Source of the DNA: Ettlia oleoabundans
Taxonomy: Eukaryota > Chlorophyta > Chlorophyceae > Chlamydomonadales
Assembly: GCA_019693395.1 (NCBI GenBank)
Contig: JAAMXP010005333.1
Location: 1-25,908 of the forward strand
Length of the DNA: 25,908 bases
Direction of reading: 5' to 3'
Shown here piece by piece: positions 1 to 11,606 of this stretch. Below the pieces are notes generated by a model. That model saw nothing but the letters and a program-made list of their open reading frames with translations, was not told the origin of the DNA and ran no database searches. How positions within the stretch are numbered: the first letter of the stretch is position 1; each line of letters opens with the position of its first letter. The position numbers were made by a program, and so were the translations under genes.

Positions 1-145
1 GGGGCCCGGCGAAACACGTGATAGTGACTAGTAGTAATAGCAGTAGTGATAGGGACTGCACCATCTGCGCGAGCCAATAACAAGAGCAGCGAAGGCATTA
101 ACAGAACTACTTGTGACTATAGTCTCTAAGAACCTCAGAGCTCAC

Positions 146-3100
146 CTGAATAAGCAGGGTGCGCACAAGCTCGCCGCCGACGAGGTTGCGCAGCGGGCGC
201 TTCAACTCGCGCTCGTAAGTGCGCATCACAATGTCCATGCCATGCAGAAGCTGCGCCTCCTCAGCTCCCCCGGCTGCGTCAGCGCCAGCTGGCGTGGCTG
301 CCGACGTGGGGGAGGGCTCAATAGCCGGCAGACTGCCTCTACGGCGCACGTAGTCACTCTGCATGTACGGAAGAGCACAAGGGAGGAGCGGCAGTGAGCA
401 CAAAGGAATTGACGCTGCTCGCGTTCCTGGGTTGCCTAACTACCTCAAATGATTATTTCAATCGATCCACCGTGCACGTGTATGCTGAGCACCAAGCAGC
501 AGCCCTGCTTCAACTACCTTATCTCTGCCAGGGCAACCCTTACCCTTGTGCTTTGCTGCCCCTTTGCCTTGACACCAACAAGCCATTCAACCCGCCCTGG
601 TACCCAGCCTACCCTACCTGGAAATCGTTCAGCATGCGCTGCAGGCTGTCTCGCTCAGCCTCGAAATCTTCGTTGCTGACAACAGTGGGGCGCCTGCATC
701 ATCAAGACGCGCTTTGGACACGAATTTCAGGCACAACAGTGGCACCACTTGTAACACAGAGGACACCCAACGGCGCAACAACACTGGACAAGTATGGGTC
801 GGGTATCTGGAGTATTATGTTTGGAGGAGGACGGGGCAGGTCAGGCATGCACAAGGTTTTGCCCGCAGTTGCGGCAGCCTGGCCAAATCGCCACTGCAGG
901 CTACCCATTCAAAAGCCGGAAAAGTGGCAGGGCCGAGCAGGGCAGCCTGGGCTCAGTTCAGTCGTTGTTTCTGCCTCCCTACTGCAGATGATCTACTGTC
1001 AACGTTCTATCCATGGACTTGTGCAAGTAACCCACCTCCTGAATGTGTTGAAGAGCTCATTCCTCACACCTGCAAGCGGCCCCACCACGTGCTCCCGCCA
1101 CGCCCCCCGCACCGCCGCCAGCCCCGCTGCCAGCCAGTCTTCCAGGTCGTGGCTTCCTGACAGCCGGCTGTGCCTGCAATAAGGGCAGGGTACTCGGCCG
1201 GAGCATGCCTTCTGTGAGATGAGGTGCTAAGCTATGATGGTAGGGGCCTGGCGGGGGTCGCAGCAGATGTTCCAGTAGAGGGATGGATTGACTGCGCATC
1301 AAGGAATGCGGTACGCTGCACTCACCCTACAGCCGCAGCAACCACAAAGACCCCGATGCCTGGCGGCCCTGCGGCGGCGAATATGCGCACCTGAACAGGA
1401 ACAGGGTGCTATATCCAGCTGCCGTGCAGATGATGGTGTAGCGGATCCAGTGCTGCTGGAGCTCGCCGGGCATGAGGGTCCACTGGGGCACCTGCACAAT
1501 CAGGCGGGTATGTGTGTGAATGGGGGTGTGGGTGCGGGTGGGGTGGGGGTTGGTTGGGACTGTTGTTGCAAGGGATCAATTCCCGAGGTAGGACATGCTC
1601 AATGTAGTGAAATGCAACAGAATGTGGGCATCGGGCACATGGCTTCTGGTAAAACGGTGGGTTGGTGCAGATGGAGGATTGAGGCTGCAGGCAGGCAAGA
1701 GGCTGGCATAATTTCATGATTCTAGGCTCTTGTGGTACTGAGCAGCGGGAAGCGCAACCGAACACCACCTGAATCAAGCGCCTTCCGCGCATACTATGTG
1801 CGTAGCGGTGCGCCGCCTGAAGCGCGGTGTGCACCGTGGCATTAGCTGGAAGCAGCGGGGTAAGCCCCACCGCCCGGCGGGCTTCCTCCAACGCTGTCGC
1901 TGTCGTGACCGGCGCGCCGCTGTCAGCAACCTCCAAGGGGCCGGCTGCCCCCACCCTTGCGCCATCCGCTGCCGCCGCGTCCGCTGCTCCGTTGGCGTCG
2001 GCGTCGTCATCTGCACCAGCCAGGTGCTGCGGCGGCTGCGCCAGCTGCAGCCTGCTGAGCACGCTGCGCAGGTGGTGCACCCCCAGCACGCGAGACAGCG
2101 CCCCCTGCACCACCTGCCGGTCCTGAGCTGCCGCAGCTGCCGGGCCCTGCTGCCCCTGGAGCGTGGCGTGCACAGCATGATACAGCTGGCGGAAAGAGCC
2201 TGCCACCTCAGCAAGACTAGCACCCACAAGCCGATCTGTCCGCTGGAACAGCCCCTCCTCTATAGCTGGTCCCGCCTCAGGCGCCCCCCCTGCTTCGATC
2301 TCCTGCTGTCCTCGCTCACGCAGATACAGCAGTCCCGCAGCGGAGTGCACTTGCGCCAGCGCCTCGCACAGGGCGCTGCGCAGCAACCGGAAAATCAGCA
2401 CCCGCTTCTCCACAAGATCTGCAGTGGGAGTCGCAAAACATCACAAGTAAAGAGTCACAAAATGATTGATTAAATATGAAAGCGCGGAGGAACGATGCCT
2501 TGCACGGCGCATGTCAAATAGTGGTTAGGGTCGGTGTTGGCACAGCAGGCGACAAGGCCAATCGAAGCCATCATGCAAGGGCATGAGCAGGCATCGCACT
2601 GACAGAGGCTAAGCTAAGGCTGACAGAGGCAGGCACCCAGCAACTGCGGCATAGCACAAAGGATGCGAGGATGGCAGCACCAGCGGCTAGGAGTCATGCA
2701 TATAGGTGATGCAAACATGCTACAGAAGCACATCGCACAACAGCGGCGCAGCTTGCCTGCCTCGTCCAGCGCGCCCTGTTCCCGCTGGCGCAACCGCAAC
2801 AGCACTGCCAGCTGCCCAAAGAACTGCAGAGGGCCCTGCATTTAGCAATAGGCAACAAAACACGGTCATGGCAGTTTACAAGAAGCAGCCAACGAAGCAG
2901 CGGCAGCAGAGGCGTGCTATTCGCGAGGCATTACCTGCCACACAACACAACTCATTGCACAACGGGCTCACACCTGCCGGAGCGGAAGCGCCCTTCATCA
3001 CACTGCTCCTCCCATGTCATGCGATGTGCAGCCCCACCTGCCCGACGACTCCCTCTGCAGCGATCTGGCATTGCATGTGAGGCGCTTCCTGCTCACCCTT

Positions 3101-3791
3101 TTCAACAGAGTGCTCCAGAACCCGCCGCGCTGCTCGCGGCGGTGCCAGAACCGCAGGTTGGCCTCCACTCCATCCAGCTCGCTGCAGGCAACGGGAGTCC
3201 AGGGAAAAAACGGAGGGCAAAAACTCACACATGTATATGGCTCAGATTTTGTCATGTCATAAACGCCACTGGAGTGCTGCATCGTGCTCGGGATTCAGGC
3301 AAGCGGGTAGCGCAAGGCTGAGCGGGACGCGCACCTCAGAAGCAAGGAACAGGCGCACTGGCACACTTGCAACGCCTCCAGCCACCGTTCCGCAATGGCT
3401 TGCTCCTGCAGCAGGATGGGCCAAGGCAACGACTCCACCATGGAGAGGAGCCAGTCGGGCTGCCGACGAGAGGCGGCAAGCGCCCGCGTCAAAAGACAGT
3501 GCGCTGCGACCGGCGGGATCCCCGAGCGTTGCGTGGATTTTGAGCCACGCACACAGTGAACGCAAATTGCAATTCTGCCAAGGGAGAAGGCGCCCTGAAC
3601 CTCACCTCTGGAGTTGCGGCAGCTCGCCTCAGGGCAAACCATATCGGTTGTGCTCTGCTTTCGTCCAGTCCAGCCACAGATATGTTATAGGTGCGCTGTG
3701 ATTTGATGCCAAACACCAGGAGTACAAACCCCACAGGCCGCCTAGCCAAGCGCACCGGCAGGCCCGCTAGCGCTCTCACGATCGTTGCCAT
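146..3791 (-). CDS. NCA2: NCA2-domain (DGS1-like) mitochondrial membrane protein, C-terminus off window
   Basis: Exons read on the minus strand: 3791-3606, 3459-3335, 3181-3097, 2835-2757, 2418-1769, 1491-1391, 1173-1036, 693-618 and 358-146. They join in phase to 551 codons, and a donor at 145 leads off the window. The last third is recognisable as NCA2: VPQWTLMPGELQQHW (from about residue 376), RHSRLSGSHDLEDW, GVRNELFNTFR, EAERDSLQRML and finally MRTYERELKRPLRNLVGGELVRTLLIQ cut at the intron (key motif LVGGELVR). Known for the family: yeast NCA2 affects mitochondrial ATP synthase subunit mRNA, and plant DGS1 sits in the mitochondrial outer membrane and affects galactolipid supply. The N-terminal 370 residues are only loosely recognisable; residues 1-30 contain a hydrophobic, Arg-flanked segment. 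The start is the first in-frame ATG of the longest consistent model. Intron 4 uses a GC donor (CAG/GCAAGC). The remaining hydrophobic C-terminal helices should lie to the left of base 1. The family call is firm; the exact borders of exons 1 and 2 are less so. Confidence 0.88.
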
Positions 3792-4612
3792 CCTAGCATT
3801 TCAATCAGCGCGGAATCGTAAGAACTGCTGAAAAGAGCAAGACATCGCCACGTCAGCCACCAAGGATTGCGCACTGAAGAACTGCAGGAGAGTTGCTCAA
3901 CACTTTGCCTTGAGAATGAAAACACTATAATGCCAGTGGCAAGTGGTATACCTTAGAGGAAGTTGAGTTGTTCAACCATCAGTATCAACCGGGGCATGGC
4001 ATGCAATTGAATGCAGGCGTGCGCCAGCGTGCGCAAGGTTGGGTGGCAGACATGAGCATGAGCGGCGATGTCGGACCTAGGGGCAAGACCGCGTTCTGGC
4101 AATAGCAGTATCTAAGCCTCGTTTGCAACCTGTCGCTGATGCATGAGCGACCGGCAGCCTTTGGTGGTGCCAGACACCGTGCCACACCAGTGGCACACTT
4201 GCCCTTGGGTGGGCACCCTGGGGCACCGGTGGCCCCCCTTGCTGGTTCATTGCAGCTCTGGGCTAGGCGCCAACGTACGCCCCTTGCCCGCACTTGTAAT
4301 ATACCGCTTGCAAGTGAGTTTGATGGCATTGAATAATATTGCAACTTTGGATACCGGCGTGCGCGTAATTGCTGCCGTGCAGGTGCCAGCTGCGACCCTT
4401 GCTGGCAGAATGGGGCACATGGCTGGTACGCTGCTCTCCCAGAAGATTTCGATACCAATATTGATAGTGATAGCAGCGGCGTTGAAGGGGAACTTCAAAT
4501 GCCCGCTACCGCCGGATGCACAGAGTACTCATACGATGAGCCAGCTGGCATGTTCCCCTTCCCGCGTATCCAGCGGCATATGACCCTGCTAGGGGTTATG
4601 CTCAGTTAACAG
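3792..4612. other. Divergent intergenic region between NCA2 gene and receptor kinase gene
   Basis: This 821-base gap separates two start codons that point away from each other, so it probably holds both promoters and both 5' leaders. Open frames on both strands here are short, have no recognisable motifs and lack consistent splice borders. I see no clear TATA box, tRNA or mobile element. Confidence 0.6.
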
Positions 4613-7600
4613 ATGGCGGCGCCTGTGCGCCCCGGGGTTGGGGTGCAGCTCCTGGCGTGTCTGCTGCTGTGTTGCAGTGCTGCGGGTCAGGGGCCTGTGG
4701 TGGTGGCGGTCAGCACAGCGGAAGATTTCCTACAGGCAATGGTCAGCGCCGCCACCCCAGGTGCAGCTAAGGCCATAGAGCTGGAGCTGCAGCAGGATGT
4801 TGCGCTCACGAAGGCCCTGTCGGCGAATTACACCCTACCTGTGATCATCCCGGGCGACCTTACGCTGACGCTACGCGGGGGTGAGCACCCGGGCATTGCA
4901 CGTCCACATCCCTTCCTGCCGCCGACGACCTGGTCATTGCCCTGTCAGGCTGGCTGTTTTTGCGTGCCTCAGAACCCGTGGCTCTTGCTTCCTGCAGCTG
5001 CTGGAGAGATGAGAAACCTGGGCCTGGGCACACTTCCACAGCTGCTGTATTTGCGGCCTGGCAGCACTCTGGTGGTGGACAGGCTCAACATGAGCGGTAT
5101 GAAACACAACAGCAATGCATTATACCAATCAACAATCAGTAGGAGCATCCTGCCCTGTCCTCAACTGTGAGGACATCCAGCACAGGAGTCATAACTGTTG
5201 CCAACCAGCCGTCCCAGATGCTGCTCCACACGGGCTTCGCCCACTTGCCCCATCAGTGCTTGGTTGCATCCCTGGTGCCGCAGACCCTGCTGATCCCCAG
5301 CTAGGCGTCTGGCCAGACAGCGTGGACACCCCCACTGTCATCCAGTCCATGCCTATGTGGCCCACAATCGGCGGCGACCCTGGGTTCACGGTGAGCTGCC
5401 GGGACGGCATTGGCAGCAGTGCGTCACCAACTGCCCCAAAGAAGAGAGCTGCCAGTGAACTGTCAACACAATCTGGCACGCACGGTGGCCGCGGGTTGGG
5501 GAGCTAGATGGCAGCGAGTTCAGTGTCTGTATTGGACCAGTTTTGGTGGTAGGCTCCTTTTTCTCGCGCCTAAGCTCACAGCGGCGCTCTACCTGCCTAG
5601 CTGGCGAGCTGCCCAAGTAATCGCGTGCGCCCAACCGCGTCGCTAGCCCTCCTGCTGGGTGCTCAACCCCCCCCTGCCTGTGCACTGCGCCCCGCCTTGG
5701 TTAGTCATAATCTTCTTACCCCTGCATTCCCCCTCCTCCCCGCCGCAGTTTGACATACGAGATGCAAACTTCACGCTACATCCCACGGAGCTATGCACCC
5801 CCACAGTTATGGCTGCCCAGATCACAGCCCTGCAGCAGTTAGCCGTCAGCTCGGGCAGCAATGCCACCGACCTTTACGCAAGCGGCATTCAAGCATTTGG
5901 GGTGAACTGGGCTGCACCCATGCCCGTGCTGAGCAGGGCCACCAAAGTCGCAAGTGAGTGAGTGGCAGTGCACTACACAATGCACATTTGAACTCATGCG
6001 TAGCTGTATCAGCAGCGCTGGGTGCCACCGTGTGCTCCTGATGCCCCTGGCACTTACTTGCAGCGCACACTCATCAAAGCGTCACACTGCGCACCAGGCT
6101 GACACCTGCATGGCTGCCTTGTACGTACTGTTGCTTACCTGTTCACCACAAAACCACCCACCCGCCCTTTTGTCTGATTCCAGCGGCCTGCATGTCCACC
6201 GGCCTTTCCACCGGCCTTCTGCAGTGGGTACCGTCCTTGTGTCGGCCAAAAACTCCGTCCTTCACTGCGTCCTGCCTGACAGCAGCAACAGCTCAGATGT
6301 GGTGTCTGTGGCCACAGCCGAAGAGCTCATGGCTGCTTTAGCTGACGTGGCTGCCACAAGCTCTGGCAGCCACACTCACACTGAAATAGAGCTGCAGAAT
6401 GACGTGTCTCTCACGCCAGGATTTGTAGCCCTGTTTAGCCTGCCATTCGTCGTCCCAAGCCATCACACGCTAACGCTGCGCGGCGGTGAGTCGGGCATGG
6501 TGGTTGCATGCTTGCTGGTCGTGCTTGCCACCCTGCAGTGTTATGCACTGGTGGAGCGGGATCTTGCTGAACTGCGTTTGATTTGATCTGTGTTTGATTC
6601 GGGCACTTTCCGCAGCTGATGGCGCATTACGAAGCCTTGACGTTGGCAAAACTGTTGGGCTGGTGTATTTTAAAACCAACTCCAGCCTGCTGCTCGAGCA
6701 CCTAAACATCACCGGTGCGTGTGCAGCCCTACGTGTGCTATGATCGAATTGCCACACACAGGCCCAGCTGATCCTGGTTTTAGGGCCTAATAACAGCTGG
6801 TCTGAAACCAGGCAGTGCTTGTCATTTGTACGGAGAGTTAAGGAGGGCAATGCTGGGAGTTGTGAGAATTAGTCTGTGCTGCTGCCTTGCCTCATGTACC
6901 TAAGCTGGTGGGTGGTTGCAGGTTTAGCTGACGCACAACTTGGCTCCTGGCCAGACAACGTGGACAGCGCAACGGTGGTGCAGACGATGCCGCTCTGGCC
7001 CACCTTACAGACTGATGCTGGAGCGTCGGTGAGCGACAAGCTAGCTTGTTCGTCTCATATGCTGCTGATTTGCAATGCGATTTCTTGGGGAAGCAGTGGG
7101 AGCGCATAGCAGGTACTCTACCTGTGTTTGTCAATTATTGGTTGGATGTACCATTGGACGGGTTCGCTCTTATTCTCCTATATTGCATGAATTGCTGAAG
7201 CTGCTCCTCAATTTACCGTGCCCTGGCCCGCTTCTCCTTATTGCAGTTTGCGATTCGCAATTCCAATGTCACCATGCATCCAACTTCGCTATGTACCCCT
7301 GAGGCCTTTGGCGCGTGGATCACAGCCTTCGAGCAGCTTGCTGTTGGGGCGGGCAGCAACGCCACGAATATACACGCAAATGGCACTGTTGGCTTTGTCA
7401 TAGACTGGGCTGTGCCCGTGCCCGTGCTGAGCTCAACCACCAGGGTGGCAAGTGAGTGCAACATGGGCCAGTAGTTAAATGCATTAAGAGAGAGGTTGTA
7501 TTGAAAACCCTGTCCCTGGCAGCACAACACAACACTGCCATGCCTCCCTTTAAGAAGCTGACGTCCCACAGTGTGCCTTTTGTGCATCCGTGGCTGGCCG

Positions 7601-10600
7601 GCTTACTGCACCTTCCACCCCTGCATGCCATTTGTGTGCTTCTGCATCAGCAGCAAGTTGTCGCTTGAGGGTCTGCCTGTGCTACTTACTTCAATCGCAT
7701 CTGGCAAAATCTGGTGCAGTTGGCACTGTGTACGTGGAAGCTCAGAACACAACCATTTATTGCACCAAGCCCGGCGGCCAAGACGGCGTCTTTCCGCTGC
7801 CACCTCTTGATGGCAGCAGCAGCGGCGAAGGTAGCAGCGGCACCGACAGCAGCAGCACAAACTCTGCCGGCAGCGAGGCAGGCGGCGGCACGGCAGGGTG
7901 GGTGTGGGCCGTGGTTGGCGTGGCTGTCGCTCTGGCTGTGGCTGCTGTTGTGGTAGCGCTGTTGTGGAGGCGCCGCTTCAAGCATCGGGGGCGGCAGGAG
8001 CTTGTGGGCGTGAAGGTACATGATGCAGCAGATGGAGGTAGCAAGATAGGAAGCCAGTCAGTCAAGCTTGGTTCCGAGGGCGCAGGCAGCAACCCACAGT
8101 CACCTGCCACCAGCGGCTTTATGGACCAGCTACTGGGAACCAGGGGCAGCTTGCCTGAAGGAGCCTGGAAATCCAGGTGTGTTGGCTGTTTTGAGGGTCT
8201 GTTGCGTACGATGGGAGCTTATGTTTGGCTCATTGCCAAAGGCCAAACAACGAGCTGGCTCAGTGAGGCTTGCTGCGGTAGCTGACGCTGGCTGCCTTGC
8301 AGAACACTGCTCCCCACCATCGTGCCTGTCAGCATCTCCACCCACGTCCTTCTTTGTCTTACCTTCCTAGTTGCCTGCCTGTGTTCAATATGCCCTACTG
8401 TAGGGTGGGTTTCATTGAGGGTTTGCAGCTTGGTGGCCTCATCGGCCGCGGCGGCTACGCACGCGTGTACAAAGGTGCGTCAGTGTGTGAGCCATACCCG
8501 AGGAAGGCTAGAACGGCGGAGGCCTTGCAGGCGGCACATGCTGCTCAGCTTCCTAGCGATTGCACGGCTGCTGTTTGCTTGCCTCCCAGCCCAGCATCTC
8601 GGGGCCAAGTACCATCTACATACCTATCGTCCAGCATGCAAGCGGCCCAATGCTCATGAACCTGCACTGCCCGCGCATGGTCCTGCCTGGCTAACATGCC
8701 TTCGCTCTTCTGCATGCTGCCCTCCCGCCCTCCCGCTGCATGTAGGGCGTTGGAAAGGCACCACGGTTGCAGTTAAGGTGGTTGAGACTCATGTGGGTCC
8801 GCAGCAGCAGTACGACCTCCGCAACGAGCCGCTGCTGAGGTGAGCTGAAGCAAGCTTGCAAGTTGCTTGCCCGTGGGCTAGTGGGGTGCGTGCATTGTTG
8901 ACGCCGTGTGCAGAAACAAACAATCTTGCGGCTGGAAGGGTTGTATGCTTTGGTTGATGTGATGAGCTGCATCTGGTTAACCTCCGCAATTCTGCAACTC
9001 TTGGACATGAGGCTCCAATCTGCAACAAATCTCTCACAAGTGCCTGCCGGCTTGTTCACCCACCCAGTTCTGCCTGCCTGTCTGTTTGATGCAGTCTGAG
9101 CCTCTCGCACCCCAACGTGCTACAAGGGTTTAAGATGTGTGCTGTGAGAATCCTCACAGACTCGTCTCTGAACGGAAGAAACGGGGTGAACAAAAACGCC
9201 TTGCTACAGAACGGCAGCAATGGGCACTTGGCTAACAGCACTGGCAGCCATGGTCCAGCGACGGGGCTTGCGCAGAGCGGCAGCGAGGACAGCATTGGAA
9301 GCGTCAGTGGCGGCATGATTGTGCCGCACTTGATCAACGCAAACTGCTGGGTGGAAGTGATGCCGCCTGATGCGGTGCTGCAGCCAGGGTGCGGCAGGCG
9401 CTGTGCACTCTGCCGTGGGCCAATGAGCGTTCTGTATGCTAGTTGTCTGCGGTTTTATAAATGGAACTGTGTTGACAAACCACTGGAAATGTGTTGGAAA
9501 ACCTGAGGGCTAACTTTTTGTATGTGCTTGCATGCGCGCCCTCTTGTGCCACCCTTACAACTGCCCTTCCAATTCTGGCATCTATGAATGCATGCAGGAT
9601 ATACGAGATGTGGCTGGTCAGTGAGCTGGCAGACAGGGGCACCCTGGCTGATGCAATGACAGCCGGCTGGTTTGGGCAGGAAGAGCCACCCGGGCGCAAC
9701 ATGGTGAGTGGCTGGTATCCCGCGCATGCAGAAATGATGGACTGGTGCAGTGTTGCATCCTGCCCTGCTTCCCCACTGCACACACTGGTCGGCTGTTCTG
9801 CGTGTGCGAACTATGAACGATTCCCTTCCTTCCTTCCTTTCATTTATGTGAGCAATGCTTGCCCGTGTGCCTTATTTATCAGCACCCAATGCGCATGCAT
9901 GCAGCCCATCATCCTGCTATGCCTGCTGGACCTCGCGCGCGGCCTGGAGTACCTGCACAACTGCAGCATCGTTCACGGGGACTTGAAGCCGCAGAATGTC
10001 CTGCTGCGCTCAGCGGCAACAGACCGGCGGGGCTACGTTTGCAAGCTGGGAGACTTTGGGCTCAGCCGAATGCTTCCTGACACCGCCACCCATGTCAACA
10101 CAGGCTCCTATGGAACTGTGACTCATGCCGCACCTGAGCTCCTGAGCGAGGGTCGGCTCACAAGAGCCAGCGACGTGTTTGCCTTCGGCACCGTGCTATG
10201 GGAGCTGGTGACTGGCCAGAAATTGTTCCCAGACATGAACCATATGCAGGTGGGGCGCTGCTCTGGGGCGCAGGCTGGCATGTGGCTGCTGCTTTGTAGG
10301 CTTGTGCACTGCCTGTGTAGATGATGTTTCTGTGCCAGCAATGAAGTTCTTTGACTTGGGAAGAAATGGGAGACAATGGAGACAATATGTTTTGGTGTTT
10401 AAAAGTCCTGATGCCATGTTGCCTTGCCGCAAAACCGCCGCGCTATCGCATCATCCTGCCCTGTTCCTGTGCAGATCCTCATCCAGGTGACGCAAAGGGA
10501 CTACCGCCCGCCCATACCTGCCGACTTCCCGCAGCCGTTGGCTGATCTGCTGCGCGGCTGCTGGGACACACACCCGCAAGCAAGGTGGGGTGGAATGGGG

Positions 10601-11013
10601 GCCCTGAAATCCATGAAAACGCGTGCGCTGTGGGCCTGCCTCCTTCTCAACCTCTCCATGTGTGGTGATAGCAGCAGCAACACGGGGGCCTGCCCTCAGG
10701 TTGGTGCTGCCAGGTGGGTGGCCTTTGTGTTCCAGCAAGCAATACAGCAGTGTCAGACCTGTTCCTCGTCACTTGCGGGCTCGTGTGCAGGCCAGATGCA
10801 GAGACAATCGTGCGGGAGTTGATTGAATTTGCCGCTGCCTTCAACCTCCCAGAGGCACAGAAGAAGGAGACTGCTGCCACTGCCGATGGCGGTGCTGCCA
10901 AATCTCCTGCCGCCGTTCCTGCCAGTGCTGCTTTTGCCAATGCTGTTGCTGCATGTGGTGCCACTGGCGCTGTTGTGTCGCCATTTGCACGCCATGCAGT
11001 AACACCTATTTGA
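4613..11013 (+). CDS. Transmembrane receptor-like protein kinase (TKL/Raf-like) with duplicated ectodomain
   Basis: Exons: 4613-4880, 4998-5096, 5284-5390, 5749-5953, 6225-6485, 6616-6714, 6922-7028, 7247-7451, 7720-8176, 8404-8474, 8746-8839, 9095-9388, 9598-9703, 9905-10249, 10475-10584, 10791-11013. They join in phase to 1016 residues and a TGA stop. Order: signal peptide (about 1-25, LLACLLLCCSAAGQG); two ectodomain modules of about 200 residues each with many N-glycosylation sequons (NYT, NMS, NFT, NAT); Ser/Gly-rich stalk; transmembrane helix at about 511-532 (VWAVVGVAVALAVAAVVVAL) followed by WRRRFKHR; kinase domain from about 605. Catalytic signs: glycine loop GRGGYARVYKG, VAVK lysine near 637, HGDLKPQN with the catalytic Asp near 817, DFG near 841, APE near 867, SDVFAFGTVLWEL and the CWDTHPQAR end motif. 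HRD is HGD, as in several algal TKL kinases. A polar Ser/Asn/Gly insert of about 65 residues follows the SHPNVLQGFK strand. All key catalytic residues are present, so it is probably an active Ser/Thr (or dual) kinase at the plasma membrane. Ligand and ectodomain fold are unknown. Confidence 0.9.
4697..6293 (+). repeat. Ectodomain module, copy 1 of the receptor kinase
   Basis: This genomic block encodes VAVSTAEDFLQAM, ELELQQDVALT, LTLRGG, LYLRPGSTLVVDRLNMSG, LGVWPDSVDTPTVIQSMPMW, HPTELCTP, GSNATDLYASG, MPVLSRATKVA and MGTVLVSAKN. It is split by introns after LRGG, NMSG, PGFT and KVA. The second copy (6296-7770) carries the same blocks in the same order with introns at the same points and in the same phases. 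Confidence 0.88.
6296..7770 (+). repeat. Ectodomain module, copy 2 of the receptor kinase
   Basis: This is the second copy of the module: VSVATAEELMAAL, EIELQNDVSLT, LTLRGG, LVYFKTNSSLLLEHLNITG, LGSWPDNVDSATVVQTMPLW, HPTSLCTP, GSNATNIHANG, VPVLSSTTRVA and IGTVYVEAQN. Its three inner exons (99, 107 and 205 nt) are exactly the lengths of those in copy 1. The two copies meet inside exon 6225-6485, which holds the tail of copy 1 and the head of copy 2. Confidence 0.88.
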
Positions 11014-11606
11014 CCAGCGCTTGCTGCGGGCTGCCATGCCTCAAGAGATTCAATCGGTATTTTTAAAATCTTCTTCTGGCTGTACTTCCAAATACTTTTT
11101 TATGTTGGGACCACTCTTTTCCACAGATGTCCAGTCTGAACTGAAGTGTTTGTGTTCTTATTTCAGGAGACCCCGTTTCGTCTGCGCTTTTGGTTTCTTT
11201 AATGCTTATTCACCAACGTGCTGCCATTGTAGTTGCGAGCATATGTACTAAGGGACGACTCATATATCCCACATCATACCACTACAGTTTCCAGCTCTCA
11301 TGTAAGCAAATGGCATTGAGGAACTGACCATCAGTTACAGCACCAGGTGACGTCGACATGTTGACAGCGGGTGTCCAGTGTAGTGGCACCCAATCCCTCC
11401 GTCGATTGGAAAGTGTCGAACCTCGTCCGACCAACCCTCCAAGATATGTAGCGAGCCTATTAGTCTGCCGTGTATCGACCCCCGGGTTGAGTGAGGCTTT
11501 CATTAATAAAATTTAGTTGCCAGGGTTCCAGGGTAGCTCCGCAGCCTCGCACGCACACCGACTGGCCCAAGCACGAGCACAGCTTGAAGAGCACAATCTC
11601 AAAGCC
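11014..11606. other. Intergenic: 3' UTR of kinase gene and 5' region of ankyrin gene
   Basis: No open frame here has recognisable content. The stretch just after the kinase stop is T-rich (11055-11215), which fits a 3' UTR. The last 90 bases before the next ATG stay open in the frame of the ankyrin protein but contain no in-frame ATG, so they are taken as 5' leader. Confidence 0.5.
11301..11305 (+). promoter_or_regulatory. Candidate polyadenylation signal TGTAA for the kinase gene
   Basis: TGTAA is the usual poly(A) signal of green algae. This is the only copy I find in the 590 bases after the kinase stop, 288 bases downstream. The pentamer is short, so chance cannot be excluded. Confidence 0.35.

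Noticed and set aside
1..145. A further NCA2 exon at the left edge (after an AG near base 67 on the minus strand)
   Set aside because: The reading after that AG is a CTA/ACT repeat giving Leu/Thr only. It does not match the QKLKVD-type sequence expected next in the family.
394..1182. 262-codon plus-strand open frame
   Set aside because: It runs antisense across introns and exons of the NCA2 gene, has no recognisable domain, and its composition changes where the opposite exons begin.
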